DNA of 38,766 nucleotides from JAGWFU01 sp035534575 (GTDB taxonomy: Archaea; Micrarchaeota; Micrarchaeia; Micrarchaeales; Micrarchaeaceae): the NCBI GenBank assembly GCA_035534575.1, contig DATLRT010000004.1, positions 1 to 38,766 on the forward strand. Direction: 5' to 3'. The position numbers were made by a program, and so were the translations under genes. Below, piece after piece: positions 29,990-37,066 of this stretch (its first letter is position 1; each line of letters starts with the position of its first letter). The notes beneath the pieces were generated by a model, which saw nothing but the letters and a program-made list of their open reading frames with translations, ran no database searches and had not been told where the DNA came from.

Positions 29990-30787
29990 TCAGATCTCCT
30001 CCAGTATGTCCTCCTTCGCCTTCTTCAGCTTCTCCTTCTCCATCTCGAAGACGCCCTTTGCCAGGCTCTCCCTTATTATCGTCTCGGCCTTTCTTATCTT
30101 GTCCTCGGCCTTTGTGTAATCCGTGTCCTCTGAAACCAGCCTATATCTCGGCGCGCCTATGTAGCTAACCTCGATGCCCGCTCCCTTGACCTCACCAAGC
30201 AGCTTCCTGAGCTCCGTCGCGCCGGTGAGCGTGTTGTAGGTGTAGAGTTTCATTATGTAGGAGACGATGAACCTCTTCTTCTTCCTGTTGAGCTCTATCG
30301 CCTTCAGCAATGCGTCCTTTAGCTTCTTCGGAAGCGTTGATGCGGCGAACTGTGGCGTATTCTCGGTTGCGTTTGAGACGAGCTCGGTGTATGTCTTGAA
30401 CTCCGACATCGCGGTCGCGATCAGCGCCTCCTTGTTCTCCTCTTTTACCGCCTTGGTCGCCTGCGCGAAAAGCCCCGCGAGCCTCTTCTCTAGGTTGTAC
30501 GACCTTATCCTGGCCTTCGCCTTTGCCGCCGGAACCCTCTTGAGCGAGACGTCTATTGTGTTCTTCTCCTTGTCGAAGAAGGTTACCTCGCAGACTATTC
30601 GCTGGCCCTCGTGGATGAACTCCCTTATGTTCTTTATCCAGCCGGAGGAAACCTCCCTGATCGGCAGGAAGACCTCCAGCTCGTTGTACTCAGGAAGCTT
30701 GCAGTATGCGCCGAACTTGCCTATCTTGCTTATGTTTGCTATTACCAGCTCTCCTGGGTTCGGCAAAGCCTTTTGTTCCATAAGCAT
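29990..30787 (-). CDS. eif2a: Translation initiation factor aIF2 alpha subunit
   Basis: A 265-residue aIF2-alpha, part of the heterotrimer that carries initiator tRNA to the small subunit. The N-terminal S1-type OB domain (about 8-85) has GELVIANISKIGKFGAYCKL, LPIREVSSGWIKNIREFI and VTFFDKEKNTIDVSLKRV. A helical domain and the C-terminal alpha/beta domain, which binds the gamma subunit and tRNA, follow. Ser51-like phosphorylation context is partly retained (S in EVSSGWI). A second ATG two codons inside is also possible as the start. It lies 7 bases after the L44e stop with no S27e gene between, an unusual order. Confidence 0.93.
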   Translation of the reverse strand: MLMEQKALPNPGELVIANISKIGKFGAYCKLPEYNELEVFLPIREVSSGWIKNIREFIHEGQRIVCEVTFFDKEKNTIDVSLKRVPAAKAKARIRSYNLEKRLAGLFAQATKAVKEENKEALIATAMSEFKTYTELVSNATENTPQFAASTLPKKLKDALLKAIELNRKKKRFIVSYIMKLYTYNTLTGATELRKLLGEVKGAGIEVSYIGAPRYRLVSEDTDYTKAEDKIRKAETIIRESLAKGVFEMEKEKLKKAKEDILEEI

Positions 30788-30794
30788 CTACTTG

Positions 30795-31079
30795 TTATTG
30801 CGCCTTGATCTCGATCTTCTTCTTCGTCCTTCCGCCGAAGACCCTCTCGACCACGAACTTGCAGTCCTTGCATACGAGCAGAACCTTCTGCCTCTTGCCC
30901 AGCTTCTTCGGGTGTATCTTAGGCTCTACGCTTCCGACATATCCCTTTATCGCCCTGTTGTGCCTCCTTGTGGCCTTGCTGAGCCCCCTCTGCGCTCCCT
31001 TCGACGGCATCTTCAGCGTGTGCAGCGTGTGCTTGTTGCACTTGGGGCAGTATACGTTTAGTTCCTTCTTTATCTTCAT
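30795..31079 (-). CDS. rpl44e: Large-subunit ribosomal protein L44e
   Basis: A 94-residue zinc-ribbon protein of the L44e (L36a) family. Cysteine pairs are YCPKCNKHT near residue 10 and VCKDCKF near residue 74. KMPSKGAQRGLSKATRRHNRAIKG-like basic sequence lies between them, and the GKRQKVLLVCKDC block is diagnostic. It contacts the E-site of the 50S subunit. ATG 31079 is preferred over TTG 31088 because the family begins MKI-KE. Preceded by a GINS gene (15 bases away) and followed by aIF2-alpha. Confidence 0.95.
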   Translation of the reverse strand: MKIKKELNVYCPKCNKHTLHTLKMPSKGAQRGLSKATRRHNRAIKGYVGSVEPKIHPKKLGKRQKVLLVCKDCKFVVERVFGGRTKKKIEIKAQ

Positions 31080-31094
31080 CTCAATCAACTTTCT

Positions 31095-31583
31095 TCATAA
31101 ATATGCGCATATCGAATTGTCGACAAGGAACTTTAGGTCCATGTCGTTGTCCATCTCTATTATCTGGTCCCTCTTCAGTGGGCCTGCCTTGTTTCCGGAG
31201 GGGAGCAGTATCTCCGGTATGTCTATTATCGACCTTGCCTTCTTCGCCGTGTGGCCGTTGGCCTGGTTGAGCTCGATCCTGTTGTTCCTTGATATCTCGC
31301 TTACCTTGCTGTAGAACTCCTGCTCGTTCGCGGCTATCTGTTGCGGCACGTGCTTGTTGTACGCCACATAGACGAGTATCTTCTGCTTCCTTATCTCGAA
31401 GAGCTCGGTAAGCAGGCGGACGGCATTGTTCTTCAGGTTCGCCTCCTTAGTATTTTGGTCAATGCTGTTTATAAAGGTTATAGTGTCAGTGTAGAAACTC
31501 TTGGTTATCTGGGTCAGCTGGTTGGTACGCTTCTCGTTCTCCAATGTCTGCCAAAGATAGTCATAGCTGATATTTTCACTCAC
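31095..31583 (-). CDS. GINS-family DNA replication protein (Gins51-like)
   Basis: A 162-residue protein with the archaeal Gins51/Gins15 order. The helical A domain (about 8-95) has YLWQTLENEKRTNQL, KSFYTDTITFINSI and an EIRKQKILVYVAYNK helix that aligns with the family IR-x-x-K-I motif. The small C-terminal B domain (about 117-162) is IIDIPEILLPSG...GPLKRDQIIEMD...LVDNSICAYL, matching the usual diP-f-G-pl-k-GDiv-lP-LL pattern. GINS activates the MCM helicase at replication forks and binds GAN/RecJ-like nucleases. The GTG start at 31583 has a GGGGTG ribosome-binding element 6 bases upstream. First gene of an operon with L44e and aIF2-alpha. Confidence 0.85.
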   Translation of the reverse strand: MSENISYDYLWQTLENEKRTNQLTQITKSFYTDTITFINSIDQNTKEANLKNNAVRLLTELFEIRKQKILVYVAYNKHVPQQIAANEQEFYSKVSEISRNNRIELNQANGHTAKKARSIIDIPEILLPSGNKAGPLKRDQIIEMDNDMDLKFLVDNSICAYL

Positions 31584-31620
31584 AGTAGCACCCCACAGTT
31601 CCGGTATTCGCGCGACTTTC

Positions 31621-31630
31621 TCTTATATAG
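31621..31630 (-). promoter_or_regulatory. TATA box for the GINS-L44e-aIF2-alpha operon
   Basis: The minus strand reads CTATATAAGA about 40 bases before the GTG start, giving a start near 31600 and a short leader with the GGGGTG element. A further AT-rich block at 31662-31675 could be an alternative promoter. Confidence 0.55.
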
Positions 31631-31746
31631 TATAATGAAGGAAAGTAGTTAGTTTATATATAAAAAGTTGAACCTGACGAAATAATAGCGGAAGTGAACC
31701 CTATCCAGTGCACAGAGTTGAAAATTTAACTGTTTTTGAGCAAAAG

Positions 31747-31821
31747 TAGCGAGGAATGGATTTGAACCATCGATCTCCGGGTTATGAGCCCGGCGGGCAC
31801 TCCAGGCTACCCTACCTCGCT
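31747..31821 (-). tRNA. Initiator tRNA-Met (anticodon CAU)
   Basis: On the minus strand AGCGAGG pairs with CCTCGCT, giving the A1-U72 pair typical of archaeal initiator tRNA. The anticodon stem CCGGG/CCCGG has three consecutive G-C pairs next to the loop CTCATAA with anticodon CAT, another initiator mark. The T arm is ATGG/CCAT around TTCAAAT. The discriminator is A, CCA is not encoded and there is no intron. The gene is 23 bases after the orphan gene stop and has its own TATA box. Confidence 0.95.
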
Positions 31822-31844
31822 ATTATACAATTTAGCCAACGGCG

Positions 31845-32672
31845 TTATTTATATGTTTCTGAGACTTCGACCAAATCGGAGCCTATCTGCCTGTAGATGT
31901 CCGTATTCTGCGCCATATGTTCCATCTTCTGCTCAAGATGGTCAACCACGGCCTCAGAGACCGGCTCATCGTAGCCCTTGTTTCTCAGATACCCTCTGAC
32001 CAGATCCAGCGGCTTATTCACAAGGTCCGATTTGGCAAGCAGCACATTCGCCTCGTCAACTCTTGCACGGTGCCTTTTCAGCCTCTCATCAGCACCGGGC
32101 AGGTTGTTGTATGCAAACGTGAGGGCAAGAACCGCATCGAGATTTTGCAACTCCTTTCTCGCTATTGAATCTATCACATCAACGCCATACCTGACGAATT
32201 CGGTCAGCCACAAAATATGACTGTCTTTTCTCGCCGCTGACGCCATCTCGGCAATGCAGTCATCCAGCACAACTGGATCCCTGAGCCGCACCGCATCTGG
32301 CACGGTGAACCCCGCCAATACTACTACATTCCGTTTCCCGTTGCTAGACGACACCACACCCCTATTTGGCGTGAGCACAAACTGTATGAACCTTTCCCTT
32401 TCCGCCTGATACAGATCCAGGTTTATGACGAGCTTATCTGATGCCCCAAGCTGGTCTTTCACACTCTGGGCAAGCTCGCGCACCCCACCATCAATCCAGA
32501 ATCTCGGCATTCCTTTGTCGCTGCCATGCTGTGCTGCGATGAAATTATCCCACAAGTTTGCAAAATTAGCAACCACATAGTTCGGGAGTTCGGAGTCTGG
32601 GACATGCTTTGTCTTGCCGTAAAGCGTGTCCGTGGCTATTTCCGTTTGTTTCCTGTCTATCCTTAGGGCCAT
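31845..32672 (-). CDS. Orphan protein of 275 aa, unknown function
   Basis: A 275-residue soluble protein that I do not recognise. The predicted pattern is alpha/beta in the first half (RFWIDGG and KLVINLDLYQ, then NVVVLAGFTV as hydrophobic strands) and mostly helical after residue 130, ending in a Glu/Gln-rich helix. A central aspartate-rich segment (PVVLDDCIAEM) and several conserved-looking polar strands could mark an active site, but no motif is certain. The ATG at 32672 is chosen over a TTG at 32681. A perfect 13-base dyad lies 10 bases upstream of the ATG. Neighbours are TFE upstream and initiator tRNA downstream. It might be a lineage-specific gene. Confidence 0.7.
   Translation of the reverse strand: MALRIDRKQTEIATDTLYGKTKHVPDSELPNYVVANFANLWDNFIAAQHGSDKGMPRFWIDGGVRELAQSVKDQLGASDKLVINLDLYQAERERFIQFVLTPNRGVVSSSNGKRNVVVLAGFTVPDAVRLRDPVVLDDCIAEMASAARKDSHILWLTEFVRYGVDVIDSIARKELQNLDAVLALTFAYNNLPGADERLKRHRARVDEANVLLAKSDLVNKPLDLVRGYLRNKGYDEPVSEAVVDHLEQKMEHMAQNTDIYRQIGSDLVEVSETYK
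31846..31855 (-). promoter_or_regulatory. TATA box for initiator tRNA
   Basis: The minus strand reads ATATAAATAA centred about 29 bases upstream of the tRNA 5' end. It overlaps the last codons of the orphan 275-aa gene. Confidence 0.55.
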
Positions 32673-32681
32673 GCCAACCAA

Positions 32682-32694
32682 TTACCAGTGGTAA
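32682..32694. promoter_or_regulatory. Perfect 13-base dyad upstream of the orphan gene
   Basis: TTACCAGTGGTAA is a perfect inverted repeat of six bases about one central base. It sits 10 bases before the ATG at 32672, in the 44-base gap after TFE. A one-base centre cannot form an RNA loop well, so it looks more like a DNA operator or a roadblock site than a hairpin. No second copy was noticed in the window. Confidence 0.4.
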
Positions 32695-32716
32695 CCGCGC
32701 TCGTAACTTTCTGGGC

Positions 32717-33526
32717 TTATCCTATCGTGTCCGCTCCGACGGACTCCACCTTCTTGTTGATCATGGTGGAGACCTCGGTGCTGTCCATCCTGTCGAGGCT
32801 GTTTCCGCAGTTGCACTTGAAGTTGTTCTCGAAAGCGGCATCGAAGGTGAATATCAGCTTGTCGGTCTTGTAGCAGTCGTTGCACACGAAATAGTCGTTG
32901 CAGTTGTCGTTGACCACGGCACTCTCCCGCTCCATGTTGTTTATGTAGTTGAGGAAGGGCTGCAGCTTGCTCGTGTTGATGTACCAAGAGAAGGAGAGCC
33001 ATCCGTTCGTGTTCTTCGATATGTAGTAATTGGTTATCCCGTATCCCTGCATTATGTTGAGTATCCTCCTTATGGCGTTTATCTTCATCTCCATCTTCTC
33101 GGCAAGGAACTCGTCCGTCTTCGGCGTTATCAGCATGTCGAGGACCTCTACGCTCCTCTTGCTGACATTCTTCTTCAGGTACTCGATGGCGTTCTCGTTC
33201 TCCATCAGCCCCTCCACCGTCTTCTTCACGAGATCCGGGTCCGGTATGCTGACATTGGATCTGGCCCTCCTACTCATCGCCATGTCCTCTCCGGCTTCGT
33301 ATCTCTTGAGCTTCTGTGTTATGGCCTCCTGCGCACTCTTTCCGCCGACCTCCTTTATCTCCTTGCGCTTCTGCACAGGCTTGGCCTGACTCTTCCTAAT
33401 CGCTACCTTCTGACGCACCGGCTTGGCCTTCTTCACGACCTTGGCCGCCTTGACAACCTTGCGCTTCTGCACAGGCTTTGGCCTGCTGACTGCCTTCCTG
33501 TTCTTATTGTTATTGGATTTTGCCAT
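32717..33526 (-). CDS. tfe: Transcription factor E (TFE, TFIIE-alpha homologue)
   Basis: A 269-residue TFE. Residues about 100-195 form the winged-helix domain that binds the RNA polymerase clamp, with VSKRSVEVLDMLITPKTDEF and INAIRRILNIMQGYGITNYY. A zinc ribbon follows, with C215-N-D-C218 and C238-N-C240 in NNFKCNCGNSLDRMD. The second cysteine pair is C-x-C instead of the normal C-x-x-C. The N-terminal 95 residues are an extra Lys/Arg/Val/Pro-rich tail carrying KPVQKRK twice (17-23 and 49-55), which normal archaeal TFE lacks. ATG 33526 follows GGTG by 6 bases; two upstream in-frame starts are rejected. TATA box at 33571-33580. Confidence 0.88.
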   Translation of the reverse strand: MAKSNNNKNRKAVSRPKPVQKRKVVKAAKVVKKAKPVRQKVAIRKSQAKPVQKRKEIKEVGGKSAQEAITQKLKRYEAGEDMAMSRRARSNVSIPDPDLVKKTVEGLMENENAIEYLKKNVSKRSVEVLDMLITPKTDEFLAEKMEMKINAIRRILNIMQGYGITNYYISKNTNGWLSFSWYINTSKLQPFLNYINNMERESAVVNDNCNDYFVCNDCYKTDKLIFTFDAAFENNFKCNCGNSLDRMDSTEVSTMINKKVESVGADTIG

Positions 33527-33570
33527 CGTAAACACCATTAAACCGGATACAGTAATTACGCACGTCCTCA

Positions 33571-33580
33571 TATTTATATG
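33571..33580 (-). promoter_or_regulatory. TATA box for tfe
   Basis: The minus strand reads CATATAAATA about 45 bases before the ATG, giving a short leader with the GGTG ribosome-binding element. Confidence 0.55.
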
Positions 33581-33633
33581 TTATGTAAACTTAAATTTTA
33601 TTGCGCAAAGTTTGGGAAAATGACATATCTTCC

Positions 33634-34305
33634 TCAATAAAGGTAAGCCGTGACGTCTATGATATTCTGTATCATTATGTCTGGATTCGAATTCTTGAGG
33701 TCCTGCAGTGTCGTCGCCCCAATATCTATTCCCGTAGCAACCGCCACCGACTTCACCTTCGCGTTTCTCGCTGCCGCCACGTCAACTGGCGTGTCACCAA
33801 CATAAAGCGTCCTTGACCTGTCCACCGAAAGCTTGTCCATTATATATAGCAGCATGGACGGGTCGGGCTTCGGCCTGAATTCCTTGCTGAGCCCAACGGC
33901 AACGTCGAAGAAATGGTCAATCTTCATACGTCTGAGCAGCTCCTGCAACCCCACTTCACCTTTTGTCGTCGCCAAACCTACCTTGAAATTGTTGTTCTTG
34001 AGGTAGGTCAGCAGTTCCTTTGCCCCCTCAAGCATCTTCACACCTTGGTCACAGTTCCTGATGTAGTGGTCCCTGAAGCTGTCTATCATCTTATTGATGA
34101 CCTCGTCTCCGGCGTTGTTGCTTATTATCTTGAAAGTCGCATCCAGCGGAAGGCCGATTCGCGTGTATATCCATTCCACCTTCGGCGCCGGGTAGTTGAA
34201 CTCCTTGAGCATCTCGTGGTACGCGTACACTATCGCGTCCCTGTTGTCTATCAGCGTCCCGTCGAGGTCAAAGATGACCAGGTCGTAGGATTTTATCTCG
34301 TTCAG
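33634..34305 (-). CDS. HAD-superfamily phosphatase, phosphoglycolate phosphatase-like, probable CTG start
   Basis: A 223-residue HAD hydrolase if read from CTG 34305. Motif I is FD13-L-D15-GTLID; motif II is the Thr of LATTKGE, motif III the Lys in FRPKPDP, and motif IV GD in YVGDTPVD. The helical cap follows motif I as in phosphoglycolate phosphatases. Motif I lies upstream of the first ATG, GTG or TTG in this frame: the nearest is a GTG at 34230 that would delete it. Between the preceding in-frame stop (34306-34308) and motif I the only plausible initiators are CTG 34305, overlapping the nucleotidyltransferase stop as CTGA with GGTG 5 bases before it, or ATA 34296. Substrate unknown; pairing with a sugar nucleotidyltransferase suggests sugar phosphates. 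Confidence 0.82.
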   Translation of the reverse strand: MNEIKSYDLVIFDLDGTLIDNRDAIVYAYHEMLKEFNYPAPKVEWIYTRIGLPLDATFKIISNNAGDEVINKMIDSFRDHYIRNCDQGVKMLEGAKELLTYLKNNNFKVGLATTKGEVGLQELLRRMKIDHFFDVAVGLSKEFRPKPDPSMLLYIMDKLSVDRSRTLYVGDTPVDVAAARNAKVKSVAVATGIDIGATTLQDLKNSNPDIMIQNIIDVTAYLY

Positions 34306-34991
34306 TCAAACACCTTTCCTGCCCTGAGGTCGGCGCTTATCTCCTCAACGTCCTTCACGTTGTCAGCACCCCTCCAGTACGCCCCCGGGAACCTTATGCC
34401 GTCGAGCCTGTCAGCCTTTACCAACTGCGGGAAGGTTAGCGTCTCTATCGCGCCGTTCTCCGGAAGGAAGTCGAATATCTCCTGCGTCATCAGGTAGATA
34501 CCTGCGTTCATCCAGTGGTCCGGCAGTATCGGCTTCTCGTCAAATCCTACCACCTTGTTATCATCAACCCTGACCACTCCGTATGTGCTCCTCAGCTGGT
34601 TTAGCGCCAGCGCGGCGACGCTGTTCGGCCTGAGCTTCATCTTGCTGATGTCCATGTTCCAGATGTTGTCGCCGTTTATGACCAGGAAATTGCCGTCGTT
34701 GGCGAGCGCCTTCTGCGCGTACTTTATCGCGCCGCCTGTTCCCAATGGCTCGGTCTCCACCACATATTCAATGTCGACTCCGAACCTCCTGCCCTCGTCA
34801 AGATAGTCCATGAGCTTGTCCTTCATGTAGCCAGCTAGTATGACAAAGGAGGTTATGCCACACTTCTTGAGCCAGTTTATCTCCCACTCTATTATCGGCT
34901 TTCCCCCTACATCAACAAGCGTCTTGGGCTTGTCGTCCGTGAGCGGCCTGAGCCTCTTTCCCTGTCCCCCAACGAGTATCACAGCCCTCAT
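34302..34991 (-). CDS. Sugar-1-phosphate nucleotidyltransferase
   Basis: A 229-residue nucleotidyltransferase (GT-A fold) that makes NDP-sugars from sugar 1-phosphates. The signature is GGQGKRLRPLT at the N-terminus followed by KPKTLVDVGGKPII. Further blocks are the sugar-binding VVETEPLGTGGAI and NGDNIW with its metal aspartate, and MNAGIYLM. It lacks the left-handed beta-helix acyltransferase domain of GlmU, so it is a single-domain enzyme, most like mannose-1-phosphate guanylyltransferase or glucose-1-phosphate thymidylyltransferase types. It is coupled to a HAD phosphatase through a CTGA overlap. Products may serve surface glycans such as those on the N-glycosylated protein at 7497-9494; this is inference. 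Confidence 0.9.
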   Translation of the reverse strand: MRAVILVGGQGKRLRPLTDDKPKTLVDVGGKPIIEWEINWLKKCGITSFVILAGYMKDKLMDYLDEGRRFGVDIEYVVETEPLGTGGAIKYAQKALANDGNFLVINGDNIWNMDISKMKLRPNSVAALALNQLRSTYGVVRVDDNKVVGFDEKPILPDHWMNAGIYLMTQEIFDFLPENGAIETLTFPQLVKADRLDGIRFPGAYWRGADNVKDVEEISADLRAGKVFD

Positions 34992-35082
34992 GCAAAAACC
35001 ATAATCAAAAAGCAGGTTGCCTTGATGAACTAAATATGAAAGCAGTTATATATATTTTGCGCTATCAATACTTACTGCTGTC

Positions 35083-35089
35083 TATAAAT
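35083..35089 (+). promoter_or_regulatory. TATA box for rpl15e
   Basis: TATAAAT is centred 29 bases before the L15e ATG at 35115, consistent with a leaderless or nearly leaderless message. An AT-rich block at 35046-35057 may serve the divergent nucleotidyltransferase gene. Confidence 0.6.
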
Positions 35090-35114
35090 TCTATTTATAC
35101 GGCCGGCTGATTTC

Positions 35115-35681
35115 ATGAGCATGTACAAGCATATGCAGGAGACATTCATTACTGAATACAAGGAGCGAAGCGACGCCTACAAGGAGAGGATAGTAAAGTG
35201 GAACACGGAGGCGCCGATACTGAGGATAGACAAGCCCACCAACATAGCCAGGGCGAGGAAGCTCGGCTACAAGGCAAAGCAGGGAGTCATAGTGGTCAGG
35301 GTCGTAGTCAAGGGAGGAAAGAAGAAGAGGAAGGATCCGGCAGGAGGAAGGAAACCGTCCAAGGCCGGTATGTACTTCTCAAGGCGGAAGTCGGTGCAGT
35401 CAATCGCTGAGGAGAGGGCTGCAAGGAAGTTCCCCAACTGCGAAGTGCTCAATTCATATTTCGTCGGAGACGCAGGCTCAAACAAGTTTTACGAGGTAAT
35501 TCTGCTCGACAGGGCTAACCCAACCATACTGAGCGACAAGGCTTACGTGGGCGTCATCGGACAGAGGAATAGGGTCTACAGGGGGCTCACATCTTCGGGA
35601 AGGAAGCACAGGGGACTGAGGATGAAGAGCTCGACCACAGCCAAGTTCAGGCCTAGCAAGAGGCAGAACCTGAGGAACTGA
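35115..35681 (+). CDS. rpl15e: Large-subunit ribosomal protein L15e
   Basis: A 188-residue L15e, a basic 50S protein present only in archaea and eukaryotes. Family blocks are WNTEAPILRIDKPTNIARAR, the LGYKAKQGVIVVRVVVKGG segment, RKPSKAGMYFSRRKS, and the C-terminal LTSSGRKHRGLRMK. Length matches the family (about 190). The TATA box 29 bases upstream suggests little or no leader. Pcc1 follows 4 bases after the stop, a pairing common in archaea. Confidence 0.96.
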   Translation: MSMYKHMQETFITEYKERSDAYKERIVKWNTEAPILRIDKPTNIARARKLGYKAKQGVIVVRVVVKGGKKKRKDPAGGRKPSKAGMYFSRRKSVQSIAEERAARKFPNCEVLNSYFVGDAGSNKFYEVILLDRANPTILSDKAYVGVIGQRNRVYRGLTSSGRKHRGLRMKSSTTAKFRPSKRQNLRN

Positions 35682-35685
35682 TCCC

Positions 35686-35928
35686 TTGCCAGCCAAAAGT
35701 GGCGGCAGCAGATTTGCCGCCACTATAAGGATAACAAAGGCAAAGGGCATAAGCTATGGTGCGGCTCTGGGCGACATGAGCCCGCACGAGAGGAGCAGCG
35801 TAAAGATAAAAGAAACTGCGACTCAGCTTCAGATTGAGATAACCGCGAAGGACGCGGCAGCCCTGAGGGCCACTCTCAACTCGGCTCTCAAGGACCTGCA
35901 CGTCACGGAATCGGTTGCGGGCTTGTGA
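35686..35928 (+). CDS. pcc1: KEOPS complex subunit Pcc1
   Basis: An 80-residue protein resembling Pcc1, the dimerisation subunit of KEOPS, which makes the universal t6A modification of tRNA with Kae1 and Bud32. The pattern VKIKETATQLQIEITAKD followed by AALRATLNSALKDLHVTE matches the two strands and the long helix with the conserved LR-x-T-x-NS motif. The TTG start at 35686 is the only one that keeps the family N-terminal strand. Close coupling with L15e and the usual short length support the call. Assigned from motif memory, so slightly less sure than the ribosomal proteins. Confidence 0.75.
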   Translation: MPAKSGGSRFAATIRITKAKGISYGAALGDMSPHERSSVKIKETATQLQIEITAKDAAALRATLNSALKDLHVTESVAGL

Positions 35929-35955
35929 AGTTCCGCTTCTCGGTAAAAAGTAAAG

Positions 35956-35965
35956 GTATATAAAA
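35956..35965 (+). promoter_or_regulatory. TATA box for the L3-L4-L23-L2 operon
   Basis: GTATATAAAA is followed by a long leader. A start near 35988 gives about 85 bases of untranslated RNA before the L3 ATG, which is unusual beside the many leaderless messages here. Confidence 0.6.
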
Positions 35966-36017
35966 ACACCCAACATAATATTGTATACGGTTTTTATCCG
36001 TACATTTTGGCTTTAGC

Positions 36018-36045
36018 GCAGACTGAGACGGTTCTGCTTTTCTTT
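36018..36045 (+). promoter_or_regulatory. Leader hairpin and T-rich tract upstream of rpl3
   Basis: GCAGA (36018-36022) pairs with TCTGC (36033-36037), followed directly by TTTTCTTT. In a bacterium this would be called a weak attenuator. The hairpin is only five base pairs with a ten-base loop. A second short stem pairs TACGG at 35986-35990 with CCGTA at 35998-36002. Regulatory use of the leader is a suggestion only. Confidence 0.3.
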
Positions 36046-36074
36046 AGACCAAAAACAAGACCACAGTGTTGAAT

Positions 36075-37061
36075 ATGGCACATCACGGCTCAATGCAATA
36101 TTGGCATAGGAGAAGGGCATCGACCAGGCTTCCAAGGAGCAGGTCCAAGCCCACTCACATCACCGAGCAGGTGCTATCAAACATAGTCGCTTACAAGGTC
36201 GGAATGACGCAGGTCTCAATGACCGACGACTCCGAGTCTCCTTCAAAGAACATCGAGGTCGCGGAGGCGTGCACGGTGCTGGAGATTCCTCCCACCGAGA
36301 TATACGGACTGAGGGCCTACACAAAGGACCCCGAGACAAACTACTCAATAGTCGACACCGAGATATACAGCAAGGCGTCGGCTGCAAAGCTCAAGATAAA
36401 GAACCTGAAGAACGACGAGAGCAAGATAGAGCCCCTGAAGCAGCGGCTCGCCGAGATAACGGACATCACGGCACTCGCTGTCGCATTTCCAAAGACCACA
36501 TCAGTGGGCCAGCACCACCCAGTGAGGTTTGAGGCATACATCGGCGGAAAGAGCGTCGAGGAGAAGTTGGAGTTCATCGCGTCCAAGCTCGGAAAGGAGC
36601 TGCTCGCATCTGATCTGTTCAAGAACGGCGAATTTGTCGACGTAGCATCCATCACAATAGGAAAGGGATGGCAGGGAACGATAAGGAGGTTCGGAACCGC
36701 GAGGCTGTTCCACAAGGCCACCAACAAGGTGAGGCACGTAGGAACTCTCGGACCGTTCACACCAGGCAAGGTGCTTTACACCGTGCCACAGGCAGGTCAG
36801 ATGGGATTCCACTACAGGACCGAGCACAACAAGAGGATAATCAAGATCGGCACGAAGGCAGACGCCGACAAGATAAATCCGAAGGAGGGATACAAGCACT
36901 ACGGCAATGTCAAGAACGACTACATCATAGTATCCGGATCTGTCCCGGGGCCGACCAAGAGGCTCGTGAGGATAAAGAAGTCCATAACGAACAGGAACGC
37001 AAAGGGAGTGAAGGAGCCGAAGGTGACTTACTTCAACCTCAATCTCAACACCACAAAGTGA
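36075..37061 (+). CDS. rpl3: Large-subunit ribosomal protein L3
   Basis: A 328-residue archaeal L3, an early-assembling 50S protein that reaches the peptidyl transferase centre. The start MAHHGSMQYWHRRRAST matches the archaeal N-terminus, which argues for ATG 36075 over the GTG at 36066. Family blocks include AYKVGMTQVSM, the DVASITIGKGWQGTIRRFG loop segment and VPQAGQMGFHYRTEHNKRI. The first gene of the S10-type cluster L3-L4-L23-L2. Length typical for archaea (about 330). Confidence 0.96.
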   Translation: MAHHGSMQYWHRRRASTRLPRSRSKPTHITEQVLSNIVAYKVGMTQVSMTDDSESPSKNIEVAEACTVLEIPPTEIYGLRAYTKDPETNYSIVDTEIYSKASAAKLKIKNLKNDESKIEPLKQRLAEITDITALAVAFPKTTSVGQHHPVRFEAYIGGKSVEEKLEFIASKLGKELLASDLFKNGEFVDVASITIGKGWQGTIRRFGTARLFHKATNKVRHVGTLGPFTPGKVLYTVPQAGQMGFHYRTEHNKRIIKIGTKADADKINPKEGYKHYGNVKNDYIIVSGSVPGPTKRLVRIKKSITNRNAKGVKEPKVTYFNLNLNTTK

Positions 37062-37066
37062 TATTC

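Noticed and set aside
36668..37066. In-frame extension upstream of L4 giving a 388-codon frame
   Set aside because: It runs through the end of L3 in another frame with non-protein-like composition. The L4 family N-terminus and a GTGAT element define ATG 37067 as the start.
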